DNA of 64,000 nucleotides. Origin: Amycolatopsis sp. WQ 127309 (GTDB taxonomy: Bacteria > Actinomycetota > Actinomycetes > Mycobacteriales > Pseudonocardiaceae). The stretch spans positions 10,615,001 through 10,679,000 of the forward strand of contig NZ_CP095481.1 in assembly GCF_023023025.1 (NCBI RefSeq), written 5' to 3'. Under the pieces are notes generated by a model. It was not told the DNA's origin. It was given only the letters and a program-made list of their open reading frames with translations, and searched no databases. Positions 34,569-42,907 of the stretch are shown one piece after another; the stretch's first letter is position 1, and every line of letters starts with the position of its first letter. Made by a program: the position numbers and the translations under genes.

Positions 34569-36587
34569 ATGGACGAGCAAGTAGAACGGTCACGCACACC
34601 GGAAAGAGAAGGACCCGGCGCGGGGCCACCGTTCCAGTTACCGGCCGCAACCGGGCGCCTGGTCGGCCGCGATGTCACCTTGACCAAGCTGGACGAGCTC
34701 TGGGGCCACCGCGACGTTTCTCGTCCGCTCGTCGTGCTCGACGGCATGGGCGGGGTCGGCAAAACCGCCGTGGCGACGCACTGGCTGCACCTGCGCCGCG
34801 CCGACTTCCCCGACGGTCTGCTGTACGCCAACCTCAGTGAAGCAGACGGCAGCCCGGTCACCCCCGAGGATGCCCTGCACGGCTTCCTCACGTCCCTGGG
34901 CCTGCCGGCGGCCGAGGTCCCGACGGGGCCTGGCCGCCGGTCGGCGATGTTCCGCGCATTCACCGCCGAACGGCACCTGGCGATCTTGCTCGACGACGCC
35001 GTGTCGGCGGCTCAAGTGCGTGCCCTCCTCCCGGCCACATCGTCGGTGCTGGTGGTGGTGACCAGCCGGCGCCGGTTGGCCGGCCTCGGGATCGACGACG
35101 CCACGCTGATCACGGTCGAGCCCTTGGATCCGGACGCGTCCGCGGAACTGCTGCGCGAGACGATCGGCCGGGAAAGGCTGTCGGCCGAGCCCGCCGCGGC
35201 CGACCTGATCATCGCGGCCTGCGGTGGCTTGCCCCTGGCGCTGGGTGTGGTGGCCGCGCGGCTTCGGGCCCGGCCGCTCCGTCGTCTCGAGCGCGAAGCG
35301 CACAGCTACGTCCGGCACCTGGAAACGGCTGACGAGGTCCCGGAAGACGTCCGCGACGTCCAGGCGGTCTTCGACGCGTCGTATGCCGAGTTGCCCGGCG
35401 GCGCCGCACGGCTGTACCGCGTGTGCGGACTGCACCCCGGGCCGCAGGTCGCGCTCGAGACCCTGGCCGACGTACTCGGCTTCCCGCTCGAACGGATCGA
35501 AGACGACGTCGAGGCCCTGGTCGGTTCGAACCTGCTCGCCGACGCCGACGATGACCGGGTCACCCAGCACGAACTGCTTCGGCGGGACGCCCGGAGCCGG
35601 GCCGAGAGGGAGGACAGTTCCTCCGATCGGCGAGCGATCGCCCGGGGTTTCGTGCGCTGGTACCTCGCCCGGGCCCAGCTGGCCGACACTGTGATCCACC
35701 CGCACCGGCAAAGGTTCGCGCAGCCGGACACCGCAGGCTCGGCGACTTTCGGTAATCGAGCATCGGCGGTCGCGTGGTGGCGCCGCGAGCTGTCCACACT
35801 CCGCGCGGCCTTCGCCGAGGCGGACCGGAACCAGTGGGACGAGGAGACGTGGAAGTTCTGCGAGGCCTCTTGGGGTTTCTTCCTCCACCACCGCGACTAC
35901 GAACCCTGGCTTTCGATGAACACCGCGGGCGTGGCCGCGGCACGGCGATGCGCGAAACCATTGGTCGAAGCCCGGCTGAGATCCCAGCTGGCGTTCGCCT
36001 ACGCGAAACTCCACCGGTACGACGAGGCCGTCTCCCAGAACCTGACCGCCCTGCGGCTGAGCGAGCAGGAAGGAGACGGCCAGACGCGCGCGACGGCGCT
36101 GTCACAGCTCGGACGGGCCACCCGAGGACAAGGTGACCTGCCGGGCGCACTCGGGTTCTACCGGCAGTCAGTGGCACTGCACGAGGAGTTGGGCAATCGC
36201 CGCGGCGTGGCGCTGGGCCGGCGACGCTGCGGTGAAGTGCTGTCCGAGCTGGGCCAGACCGGCGAAGCAAGCATCGAGCTGGAAGCGTCCGCGAACCTGA
36301 TGGACGAACTCGGGGACGCCAACCAGCACGCCCGCGCCGTCATGGCACTCGCCGGCATCCGCGAACGCGACGGCCGCCCGGGAACGGCGATCGAGATGCT
36401 GTCGGCAGCGTTAGCGGTCGTCGAACGCCTCGACTCTCCTTACTACACGGCCGAAATCCTGGCCTCGCTCGGCCGGATCGAGGGTCGCCATGGTCGTGAC
36501 GAGGAGGCACGCAACCACCTCGCCCGGGCTCGCGAGCTCTACGCCAGGACGGGGGATCCACAAGCCACCGCCAACGACGGCGAGTGA
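34569..36587 (+). CDS. STAND (NB-ARC/TPR) NTPase without an N-terminal effector
   Basis: A 672-residue signalling ATPase. Walker A GMGGVGKTAV (about residues 59-68), Walker B-like LAILLDDA, sensor VVVTSRRRLAGL, the GLPLAL motif (CGGLPLALGVV) and a winged-helix region, then tetratricopeptide repeats from about 470 to 660 (AYAKLHRYDEAVSQNLTALRLSEQEG, LGRATRGQGDLPGALGFYRQSVALHEELG). It resembles AfsR-type regulators but lacks the N-terminal SARP domain; only about 30 unstructured residues precede the ATPase. ATG start 34569 follows GGGGGAG. The TPR part should sense a partner or ligand. Confidence 0.87.
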   Translation: MDEQVERSRTPEREGPGAGPPFQLPAATGRLVGRDVTLTKLDELWGHRDVSRPLVVLDGMGGVGKTAVATHWLHLRRADFPDGLLYANLSEADGSPVTPEDALHGFLTSLGLPAAEVPTGPGRRSAMFRAFTAERHLAILLDDAVSAAQVRALLPATSSVLVVVTSRRRLAGLGIDDATLITVEPLDPDASAELLRETIGRERLSAEPAAADLIIAACGGLPLALGVVAARLRARPLRRLEREAHSYVRHLETADEVPEDVRDVQAVFDASYAELPGGAARLYRVCGLHPGPQVALETLADVLGFPLERIEDDVEALVGSNLLADADDDRVTQHELLRRDARSRAEREDSSSDRRAIARGFVRWYLARAQLADTVIHPHRQRFAQPDTAGSATFGNRASAVAWWRRELSTLRAAFAEADRNQWDEETWKFCEASWGFFLHHRDYEPWLSMNTAGVAAARRCAKPLVEARLRSQLAFAYAKLHRYDEAVSQNLTALRLSEQEGDGQTRATALSQLGRATRGQGDLPGALGFYRQSVALHEELGNRRGVALGRRRCGEVLSELGQTGEASIELEASANLMDELGDANQHARAVMALAGIRERDGRPGTAIEMLSAALAVVERLDSPYYTAEILASLGRIEGRHGRDEEARNHLARARELYARTGDPQATANDGE

Positions 36588-36932
36588 ACGCAGCCTGTCG
36601 ACCCAGTCACCGGGCACGGTGCGGTTGGCGAACCAGCACACGCCGGCACCAGGCAGGCCGAGGGCACAGCCACCGGGAAACGCGGACACCGCCGCTTCCG
36701 CTCCTGGGGAGGCGCGCAGTGCGGCCGTGACCTGCTTCCCTGCGGGCTCGGCTGAAGCGGCGTCCCTGCACAGCACCACGTCTGCGCAGGCGAACCAGGA
36801 TCGCGACGCACAGTCGTCCACCACGACGAGCACATCAGCCCAGGCCTTCCGATGACGGCCGAGCCGCACCCGCAGCACACCCTGGTGACAGACGGCGGCC
36901 GGTGGTCCGGACGCCACCACCCAGCCGGTCAC
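36411..36932 (-). CDS. Unrecognised protein coupled to the GT-B-like gene
   Basis: A 173-residue protein not recognised. It has a protein-like pattern (GVLRVRLGRHRKAWADVLVVVDD, SAFPGGCALGLPGAGVCWFANRT) with alternating strands and several cysteines. The GTG start overlaps the upstream gene's stop (GTGA), which supports it being real. Its last 177 bp lie antisense to the end of the STAND gene. The final 55 residues are the least convincing, so either a long convergent overlap is genuine or the C-terminus has been extended by mutation of an earlier stop. Confidence 0.6.
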   Translation of the reverse strand: MTGWVVASGPPAAVCHQGVLRVRLGRHRKAWADVLVVVDDCASRSWFACADVVLCRDAASAEPAGKQVTAALRASPGAEAAVSAFPGGCALGLPGAGVCWFANRTVPGDWVDRLRSLAVVGGGLWIPRPGVELASPGEVVACLLVTTMATLDPAERGQDFGRVVRRVEAFDDR

Positions 36933-38143
36933 GCCCCCGACTGCCAGGGCACCGGAGCCGGCAGCACCGCCGGCTCAGCCGGTTCACGCGGCTCGGAAAG
37001 CTCCATAAGCCGGTACATCGCCTTTCGCAGGGCCGCGGCCGCGCCGTCCGGCCGCGAGGTGATGGCCGCGGACACCGCCGCCGCCACCTGGTCCCGTGCC
37101 TCGACGGCGCGTCCCACTTGGTCGACGAGCGGCTGATCGTGCCGCAATCCCGGAGCCTCTCGCCGCACCAGATCGCCCAGGCTGCCCTCTCGGAGCGCGT
37201 CTCCCGGGTGCGCGGCGACCGTGACCGGGCACCCGATCGCGGCAGCGTACGCGGTCGTGGACCCGTGGTCCCCGATCACCCAGTCGGACGCGATCATTGT
37301 TGCCTGCCAACCGGCATCGGGTGGGATCAGGAGCAACCCGGCGCGAACGCACGAGGAGAACCAGGCAGCCACCTGCCGCTTCCCGTGCACCGTCCAGACG
37401 AGGGGGTGCAACACTGCCGCGACCGCATAACGATTCGACGCGAGCGCGTCGCAGACCGCTCGTCCCAGCTTGGGCAGTTGCCCGAACACCGAGTCCGTCG
37501 ACCAGGTGGAGCTGATCGTGACCAGGTGCTGGTCGGATCCGACGCCGAGGCGGTCACGGTACTGCTGCCGGCGGAACGCGCTGGCGCGCATCCTGTCGAG
37601 GCAGATGTCCCCGGTGACGTCGACGCGGGACAGGACTTCCGGACAGAGGTCGCGGACGGCGTCACGCTCGGCCTCGGTGCCGAGTGCGAGGACCGACGGC
37701 AGGATCCGGCCCCGGTAGGTGAGCAACTCCCGGTCGAGGCCGGTGGCCGGCGCCGCCGTGGCGCCGGCCTTCCGGCTGAACCGGTACGACTTCAGCGCAC
37801 CGGCGCCGTGGCTGACGAGGAGGATCGGCCCGCGCAGTTCCGCCAGGTGCCGGTGGCTCGCGGTCAGCACGAGGTCGAACCGGTGCTGGATCGCCTGGTG
37901 CCAGGGCAGCACCAGGCCGTGCTGTGCCCGCACGAACTCTTCGACGCCGTACCAGCTGTCGGTGTCGTGCGGAACCGTGAACAGGATCTGCACCCGATGG
38001 TCGGTCTCGAGCAGTGGCACCAGGTCGAGCAACCGCGTGCCCGCGGCCATCGTCGGCACCACCACCAACGCCGTCCGGCAGCCGGGGCGGGTGACCCGCA
38101 AGTGCGCACCCATCCCTATCGGCCCGCGAACCCATTGATCCAT
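36929..38143 (-). CDS. GT-B-like protein of unknown function
   Basis: A 404-residue cytoplasmic protein. Two Rossmann-like halves are suggested: TALVVVPTMAAGTRLLDLVPLLE...ILLVSHGAGALKSY in the first and LVTISSTWSTDSVFGQLPKLGRAVCDAL...SDWVIGDHGSTTAYAAAIGCPVTVAA in the second. The last motif resembles the nucleotide-sugar or CDP-polyol site of GT-B transferases and epimerases. ATG 38143 follows GGGAGGG. I recall actinomycete homologues carrying the misleading name translation initiation factor 2; nothing here supports that name. It is divergent from the SARP gene. Confidence 0.7.
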   Translation of the reverse strand: MDQWVRGPIGMGAHLRVTRPGCRTALVVVPTMAAGTRLLDLVPLLETDHRVQILFTVPHDTDSWYGVEEFVRAQHGLVLPWHQAIQHRFDLVLTASHRHLAELRGPILLVSHGAGALKSYRFSRKAGATAAPATGLDRELLTYRGRILPSVLALGTEAERDAVRDLCPEVLSRVDVTGDICLDRMRASAFRRQQYRDRLGVGSDQHLVTISSTWSTDSVFGQLPKLGRAVCDALASNRYAVAAVLHPLVWTVHGKRQVAAWFSSCVRAGLLLIPPDAGWQATMIASDWVIGDHGSTTAYAAAIGCPVTVAAHPGDALREGSLGDLVRREAPGLRHDQPLVDQVGRAVEARDQVAAAVSAAITSRPDGAAAALRKAMYRLMELSEPREPAEPAVLPAPVPWQSGA

Positions 38144-38197
38144 CTTCGTGCTCCCTCCCGTATTCGGCACCCTCGGGAGCAATCGTGCAATGGTCGT

Positions 38198-38237
38198 CCG
38201 ACAAGCAACTTCCAGCTAGTGGACAAAATGCTGACAA
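38198..38237. promoter_or_regulatory. GACAA heptamers in 11-bp phase (candidate SARP sites)
   Basis: CCGACAA (38198), TGGACAA (38220) and CTGACAA (38231) are spaced 22 and 11 bp apart. SARP regulators are known to bind heptamer direct repeats with 11-bp period. They lie in the shared promoter region between the GT-B-like gene and the SARP gene. A fourth TCGACAA at 38311 is out of phase. Confidence 0.5.
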
Positions 38238-38360
38238 AGGATCACCTGCGTCCCGCGAAAGCGTGCTTCGGCGACTCTGACGTGGATTTATCGCTGCGAG
38301 AGTGCCAAAATCGACAACGATGAAGCGAAGGTGGGGCGCTTCTACGGGAGGGGAAGCAGA

Positions 38361-41300
38361 ATGGAGATCGCGTTCGGAATTCTCGGGCAGACAACGATGC
38401 GAATGCACGGGAACCTGACCGTGAAATGGTCTCATCGGCGCGAGCGCAACATCACGGCGGCGCTGCTGACCCAGCCCGGCAAGCGTGTCTCGATCGAGTC
38501 CCTGGTCGACTGGGCGTGGAACGACGACGAAGAACGCCCCCGGTCGCCGAAGGGCGCGCTCTACAAGTGCGCGGCCAGGATCCGGCAGGCGCTGGAAGGC
38601 GCCGTCGCGCCCGCGACCCTGGTCGCGGACAACGGTGGCTACCGGCTGGACGTCGACCCCGATCTCATCGACTACCACGTCTTCCGATGGATGATGCGCC
38701 ACGCGCACGGGCTCAGCGACCAGGGGAACCACCAGGCGGCCTGCGAAGCCGCGCGGAACGCACTGGCCCTGTGGAACGACGAGCCGCTCGCGGGGATCAC
38801 GTCGGCGGCCGCCGAAAACTGGCGCGTTTCGGTGACGGACAACGACTGGATTCCGGCCAGCACCTTCCTGCTCGCCGAATTGCTCACGGCCGGGCATCCT
38901 GCGGAGGCGCTGGGACTCCTGGACCAACTCGGGCACGCGTACTCGACGGAGCTCTGGTTCGCGAAACTGCGACTGCAGGCACTCACCGCGATCGGGCGCT
39001 ACCGCGCGCGGGACGAGTACTTCCGCGAAATGTACCGGACGTTCCGGCAGGACCACGACGTCCAAGCCGCCGACGATCTCCGCGCCCTCAACGAACACCT
39101 CCGCACGCCCGAACGCCTCGCCGGGCCGACGGGCGACGACGGACCCGACCTGGCCTCGCCGCCCGGCATCGCGTCGGCACCGTTGCGGGAAGTCCCCCGG
39201 GACATCGGCCACTTCACCGGCCGGGACGACGTGCTGGCCAGCCTCGACGCCACGATCATCCCCAGGCCCGGGCCGTTCACCCCGGCCCTCGTCACGCTGA
39301 CCGGGCCTCCGGGGGTCGGCAAAACGAGCACAGCCGTCCGATGGGCGCACCGCACGGCCGACCGCTTCCCCGGTGGGGTCGCGCTTGTGGACCTGCACGG
39401 GGTCGGACCGGGGATGCGAGTCGAATCGGCCGACGTCGTCGACAACCTCCTGTCGGCCTCGGGCTACCCGGTCGACCGCATCGTCGGCGCGGCCGGGCGC
39501 GCCAAACGGTTACGCGGCCTGCTGAGCGACCACCCGATGCTGGTGGTGCTGGACAACGCCCAGGACACCGAACACATCGAGACGCTGCTGAGTGTCCTGT
39601 CGGACTGCGCGGTGATCATCACGTCCCGGCAGCGTCTCACCCGGCTGGCCCGGCAGCACCACAGCCCGGTCATCACGCTGGCGCCGCTGGCCCCGGAAGC
39701 CGCCGTCGAGTTGCTCGACCGGAGACTGGGCAACCGGCTGGACCGCGAACCCGAGGCACTGGCGAATCTCGCCACGTTGTGCGGCGGAATGCCGCTCGCA
39801 CTGACGATCGTCGCGGAACGAGCCACCGTCCGGGCCGGCAGCCGGCTCCGCACCCTCGTCGACCAGCTGAGGGATCCCGCTCTCTTGCTGACGATCGGCG
39901 ATGACGGCGACGGCGACGACGGCAACCTGCTTTCGGCCTTCTCGTGGTCGTACCAGGGACTCGATCCGGCGGCGCAGGACACGTTCCGTCTGTTCGGCCT
40001 GCACCCCGGGCCCGAGGTGGGCGCCGAGGTGCTGGCCGCTGCAGGCGGCGTCGAGGTGGCCGCGGGACGGCGTGCGCTGGACATCCTCGTGTCGGCGCAC
40101 CTGGTGCAGCAGCCGAACGACGGCGACCGGTACCGCATCCACGACCTGTTCCACCACTTCGCCCGGACGCTGGTCAGCAGCGGCCCGGAGGCCGACGCGG
40201 CCCGCAGCCGGATGGCCTCGTACTACCTGCACACCGCGCACAACGCCCACCGGATGGTCTACCCGCACCGCGGCATGGCCCCGATGCCGGAGGTCGAGCA
40301 GGGTTGCGCGCCGACCCGGTTCACCGATCCGGTCGGCGCGATGCGGTGGTGTCTGCGGGAACGCGCGAACTTGAACGCGATGGTGACGTATTCAGCGGAC
40401 CACGGGCTCCACGGCTACGCCTGGCGGCTACCCCACGTCACCGGGGCGATCCTCAACCGGTTCGGGTTCTACGACGACATCATCGCGGGACTCGTCCAGG
40501 CCGCGCGTTCGGCCGCTGCTCTCGGTGATCACATGGCGGAGGCGGCAAGCCTGAACGACCTCGGCTACGTCAGCCTGCTGGCCGGGTACGACGACGTGGG
40601 CGAGGTCTACCTCGAACAGGCCCTCCACCTCGCGACCGTCCACGTGATACCGATCGGCACCCTGACCGTGCGGCTCAACATGGCCAGGTACAGCCGCCAC
40701 GCCGGGCGCCTCCCCGAAGCCGTCCGGCTCTACGAACGTTGCCTCCACGAAGCCCGGACCGCGGGAGACGCCGAGCGGCAAGCCACCGCCAGCCACGAAC
40801 TCGGCAAGTCCCTCGTGGAACTCGACCAGGGACACCGCGCGCTGCACCACTTCCACCGCGCCCAGCACCTGCGCACGATCATCGGCGACGACGCCGGACT
40901 GCTCGCCACGCTCACCGAACTCACCGACCAGTACCGGCGGCTGGGTGAGTTCACCACCGCGGAAAAGCACTGCCGCCAGGCCTTCCAGCTGTCCACCGCC
41001 GTCCGCGATCTGGTCGCCACGATGAAGCTCTACACGGTGCGCGCGCACTTGGCCTCGGCCCAGGATCGCCACGACGAAGCGTTCGCTTTCGCGCGAGACG
41101 GTCTGGCACTCGCCTTCCGCGCCCACACCGCGACTGCCGAAGCCCGCGCGCTCACGACGTTGGGTCACGTGCTGGCATCACGAGGCGACCTCGGCGAAGC
41201 ACGCGCGGCCTGGAGACGCGCCGTGCAGCTGTATCGCAACCGTCGTCGCCACGCCAAGGCCGAGCAGGTCGAGCACGCGCTGGCCGAGGCCGGCCCGGAG

Positions 41301-41396
41301 CCGGAAATTCCCGAGGCGCGAACTGCCGACAAAGACACAGTGTCCCTGCCCGCACCCACGCGACACTCCGCAACAAAGAACCACCTTAACGGGTGA
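38361..41396 (+). CDS. AfsR-like SARP/STAND transcriptional regulator
   Basis: A 1011-residue regulator. N-terminal winged-helix DNA-binding domain (about 1-95), BTAD helical domain (about 100-250), NB-ARC ATPase with Walker A TGPPGVGKTST (about 314-324), LVVLDNAQ, VIITSRQRL and GGMPLALTIV, then TPR repeats to the end (about 690-960). This is the layout of AfsR and pathway-specific large SARPs, which activate secondary-metabolite genes with sigma factor. ATG 38361 follows GGGAGGGGAAG. No biosynthetic genes lie next to it except the GT-B-like pair. Confidence 0.9.
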   Translation: MEIAFGILGQTTMRMHGNLTVKWSHRRERNITAALLTQPGKRVSIESLVDWAWNDDEERPRSPKGALYKCAARIRQALEGAVAPATLVADNGGYRLDVDPDLIDYHVFRWMMRHAHGLSDQGNHQAACEAARNALALWNDEPLAGITSAAAENWRVSVTDNDWIPASTFLLAELLTAGHPAEALGLLDQLGHAYSTELWFAKLRLQALTAIGRYRARDEYFREMYRTFRQDHDVQAADDLRALNEHLRTPERLAGPTGDDGPDLASPPGIASAPLREVPRDIGHFTGRDDVLASLDATIIPRPGPFTPALVTLTGPPGVGKTSTAVRWAHRTADRFPGGVALVDLHGVGPGMRVESADVVDNLLSASGYPVDRIVGAAGRAKRLRGLLSDHPMLVVLDNAQDTEHIETLLSVLSDCAVIITSRQRLTRLARQHHSPVITLAPLAPEAAVELLDRRLGNRLDREPEALANLATLCGGMPLALTIVAERATVRAGSRLRTLVDQLRDPALLLTIGDDGDGDDGNLLSAFSWSYQGLDPAAQDTFRLFGLHPGPEVGAEVLAAAGGVEVAAGRRALDILVSAHLVQQPNDGDRYRIHDLFHHFARTLVSSGPEADAARSRMASYYLHTAHNAHRMVYPHRGMAPMPEVEQGCAPTRFTDPVGAMRWCLRERANLNAMVTYSADHGLHGYAWRLPHVTGAILNRFGFYDDIIAGLVQAARSAAALGDHMAEAASLNDLGYVSLLAGYDDVGEVYLEQALHLATVHVIPIGTLTVRLNMARYSRHAGRLPEAVRLYERCLHEARTAGDAERQATASHELGKSLVELDQGHRALHHFHRAQHLRTIIGDDAGLLATLTELTDQYRRLGEFTTAEKHCRQAFQLSTAVRDLVATMKLYTVRAHLASAQDRHDEAFAFARDGLALAFRAHTATAEARALTTLGHVLASRGDLGEARAAWRRAVQLYRNRRRHAKAEQVEHALAEAGPEPEIPEARTADKDTVSLPAPTRHSATKNHLNG

Positions 41397-41796
41397 TAGT
41401 CACCCAATCCTCTCTGTCGTCTCCCTCTAACGGACAGCTTTAAGTACTGGTAGAGGCCACTTTGAATCTTTAGGGGCCCCGTCTCCAGGCGAGGCCTCCG
41501 TCGCAAGGGGGCTTGCTTATGCCCGCAACGAGCCATAGCCTCTGGCAATCCCGAGTGTCGTCGGGCAAGTGCCAAAGGCACTTCCGACCGCACCACTTCC
41601 ATGAGGAAAGCCAGAGGAACGACCGTGTTCGACTCCCCGCACCCCACATGCACCCGCCTGCGCCCGGATCCCGAGGCTCGCGGGTTCTTGTTCCCCCTTT
41701 GGTGGTGGTGCTAGGCCGTAGCGACAGCGCCCGGCGGACGAATCCCGGGCGCTTCCTTTCGCGTACCACCAGGATCGAGCCGGATACCATGGCTTC
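41397..41796. other. 400-bp non-coding region after the SARP gene
   Basis: No convincing coding frame. The middle part holds a nested inverted-repeat structure listed separately. At 41726-41752, GCGCCCGG and CCCGGGCGC form a further hairpin about 45 bp before the next gene. The composition is mixed, with AT-rich stretches near 41440-41480. Confidence 0.55.
41539..41617. ncRNA. Candidate structured RNA (nested inverted repeats)
   Basis: An outer stem CCTCTGGC (41539-41546) pairs with GCCAGAGG (41610-41617). Inside it a hairpin forms from GTCGG (41560-41564) + AAGTGCC (41567-41573) with GGCACTT (41577-41583) + CCGAC (41584-41588), a 2-nt bulge and an AAA loop. Twenty paired positions in 79 nt in a non-coding gap are unlikely by chance, but no known RNA family is recognised, and the strand is unknown. 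Confidence 0.4.
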
Positions 41797-42306
41797 ATGA
41801 ACTCGACGGCGCCCTGGTGGGGAAGTGGTTTGTTCGCACTGGCCACCGGATTGCTCACAGCACTCACCGCGGCGCTGGCCACGACACTCCCGAAGCGGAC
41901 TGAACGGCGGCTTGAGCAACGCAGGCTTTTCCGGGAGCACAAGGAAAAGATCTACCCGGACTTCATCGCCGCCGCCTACGAGATCGTCGCCGCACCCCTC
42001 TGGGAGGACAGTCAGGAAGCCGGCCGACGACGCCTCGACCGCCTCGGTGGATTGGGACACCAGATCGCTTTCTTCGCCCCCGAATCCACCGAGGCGGCCG
42101 CGACACCCGTACTCCGCGCGGCGACCGAACTCACCGATCTGACCGTGACCATCCGGAGGTCGAGCAAACCCGGCCACCAAGGTACCGTCGACCAACGTTT
42201 TTCCGCGGCCCACGATGACGCCTTGGCTAAACTGCGCGCGTCGGTCACGGAGTTCACGAAGACAGGTCGAGACGACCTCGAAATCTCCGGCCCGCGCCAC
42301 ACCTGA
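41797..42306 (+). CDS. Membrane-anchored hypothetical protein
   Basis: A 169-residue protein not recognised. It has one N-terminal membrane helix (about residues 8-29, GSGLFALATGLLTALTAALATTL), a basic/acidic coiled-coil-like segment (PKRTERRLEQRRLFREHKEKIYPDFIAAAYEIV) and a cytoplasmic helical remainder. Similar short membrane-plus-helix proteins are scattered in actinomycetes without assigned function. It follows the structured region after the SARP gene. Confidence 0.72.
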   Translation: MNSTAPWWGSGLFALATGLLTALTAALATTLPKRTERRLEQRRLFREHKEKIYPDFIAAAYEIVAAPLWEDSQEAGRRRLDRLGGLGHQIAFFAPESTEAAATPVLRAATELTDLTVTIRRSSKPGHQGTVDQRFSAAHDDALAKLRASVTEFTKTGRDDLEISGPRHT

Positions 42307-42340
42307 CCCGCCTCTTGAGCGGCCCCGCGTTCTACGCGCC

Positions 42341-42415
42341 CAATCACGCGAGATCCGCCTTCAATCACGTGAGTCACGCGTCCGATCACGCGAGATCCGC
42401 GCCCAAGCACGCGGC
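42341..42415. repeat. 21-bp-period repeat array D (4 units)
   Basis: ATCAC-type units start at 42343, 42364, 42385 and 42406, each exactly 21 bp from the last (CAATCACGCGAGATCC, CAATCACGTGAGTC, CGATCACGCGAGATCC, CAAGCACGCG). The array fills the gap between two convergent genes. Confidence 0.87.
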
Positions 42416-42421
42416 GTCGCG

Positions 42422-42826
42422 TCAGGACGGCGGTGCCAGCTGGGCCGCGCGGTCGGTCACGTCCATGACGGCCCAGTGCTCGACGACCCGGCCGTCGCGG
42501 ACGCGAATCATGTCCATGCTGGTCACGGCGTAACTGCGGCCGGTCGAGAGCTGCGTTCCCGTGCTCGTGTAGCGGTTGACCGAGAACTCGCCGTCGGCGA
42601 CGTTGCGCTCGACCCGCACGCCGACGTCGCGGAAGCCGGCGAAGAACTCGCCGTCCAGCATGGCTTCCCACTTCGCGCGCCAGGCGTCGATGCCGTGGTG
42701 GTCGCCGCCCGCGCCGCCGCGGTGGTCGACCACGTCCGGGTCGATGTAGCGCAGACCTTCGGTGACGCTCTCGGCCGTGAACGGCGTCAACGCGATCAGC
42801 CGGCGGTGGACTTCGGCGGCGTCCAT
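42422..42826 (-). CDS. SnoaL-like / NTF2-fold protein
   Basis: A 134-residue protein with the cone-shaped NTF2 fold pattern: RLIALTPFTAESVTEGLRYIDPDVVDHRGG, WRAKWEAMLDGEFFAGFRDVGVRVERNVADGEF and MDMIRVRDGRVVEHWAVMD. Related proteins are polyketide cyclases or epoxide-hydrolase-like enzymes, or simple binding proteins; a role here is not fixed. ATG 42826 (after GAGGAG) is preferred over GTG 42832. Divergent from the TetR gene across a double operator. Confidence 0.83.
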   Translation of the reverse strand: MDAAEVHRRLIALTPFTAESVTEGLRYIDPDVVDHRGGAGGDHHGIDAWRAKWEAMLDGEFFAGFRDVGVRVERNVADGEFSVNRYTSTGTQLSTGRSYAVTSMDMIRVRDGRVVEHWAVMDVTDRAAQLAPPS

Positions 42827-42836
42827 GGTCACTCCT

Positions 42837-42894
42837 CAAGTGGGGACTTCCCCGGTTAGGGTTCGGCTACGCTAACCGGGGACATCCCCACTTG
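42837..42894. promoter_or_regulatory. Two GGGGACNTCCCC dyads inside a 23-bp inverted repeat
   Basis: Arms 42837-42859 and 42872-42894 are complementary at 21 of 23 positions, and each arm contains its own dyad: GGGGACTTCCCC (42842-42853) and GGGGACATCCCC (42878-42889), 36 bp centre to centre. It fills the 81-bp gap between the SnoaL and TetR start codons and ends just before the TetR ribosome-binding site, so it is the probable TetR operator for both genes. Confidence 0.88.
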
Positions 42895-42907
42895 GCAAGG
42901 GAGCAGC

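Noticed and set aside
36929..38143. Calling the GT-B-like gene translation initiation factor 2
   Set aside because: No GTPase motif is present; the real infB is at 12726-15752.
41620..41660. tRNA T-arm-like sequence GTTCGACTCCCCGC
   Set aside because: The loop matches, but only 3 of 5 stem pairs form, and no acceptor, D-arm or anticodon arm could be placed. At most it is a decayed relic.
33710..42306. Phage-type anti-phage defence island
   Set aside because: STAND NTPases are present, but none carries a recognisable effector (nuclease, protease, TIR), and the partner domains are SARP/TPR; a regulatory role is more likely. Integrase, transposase and att-like repeats were not found.
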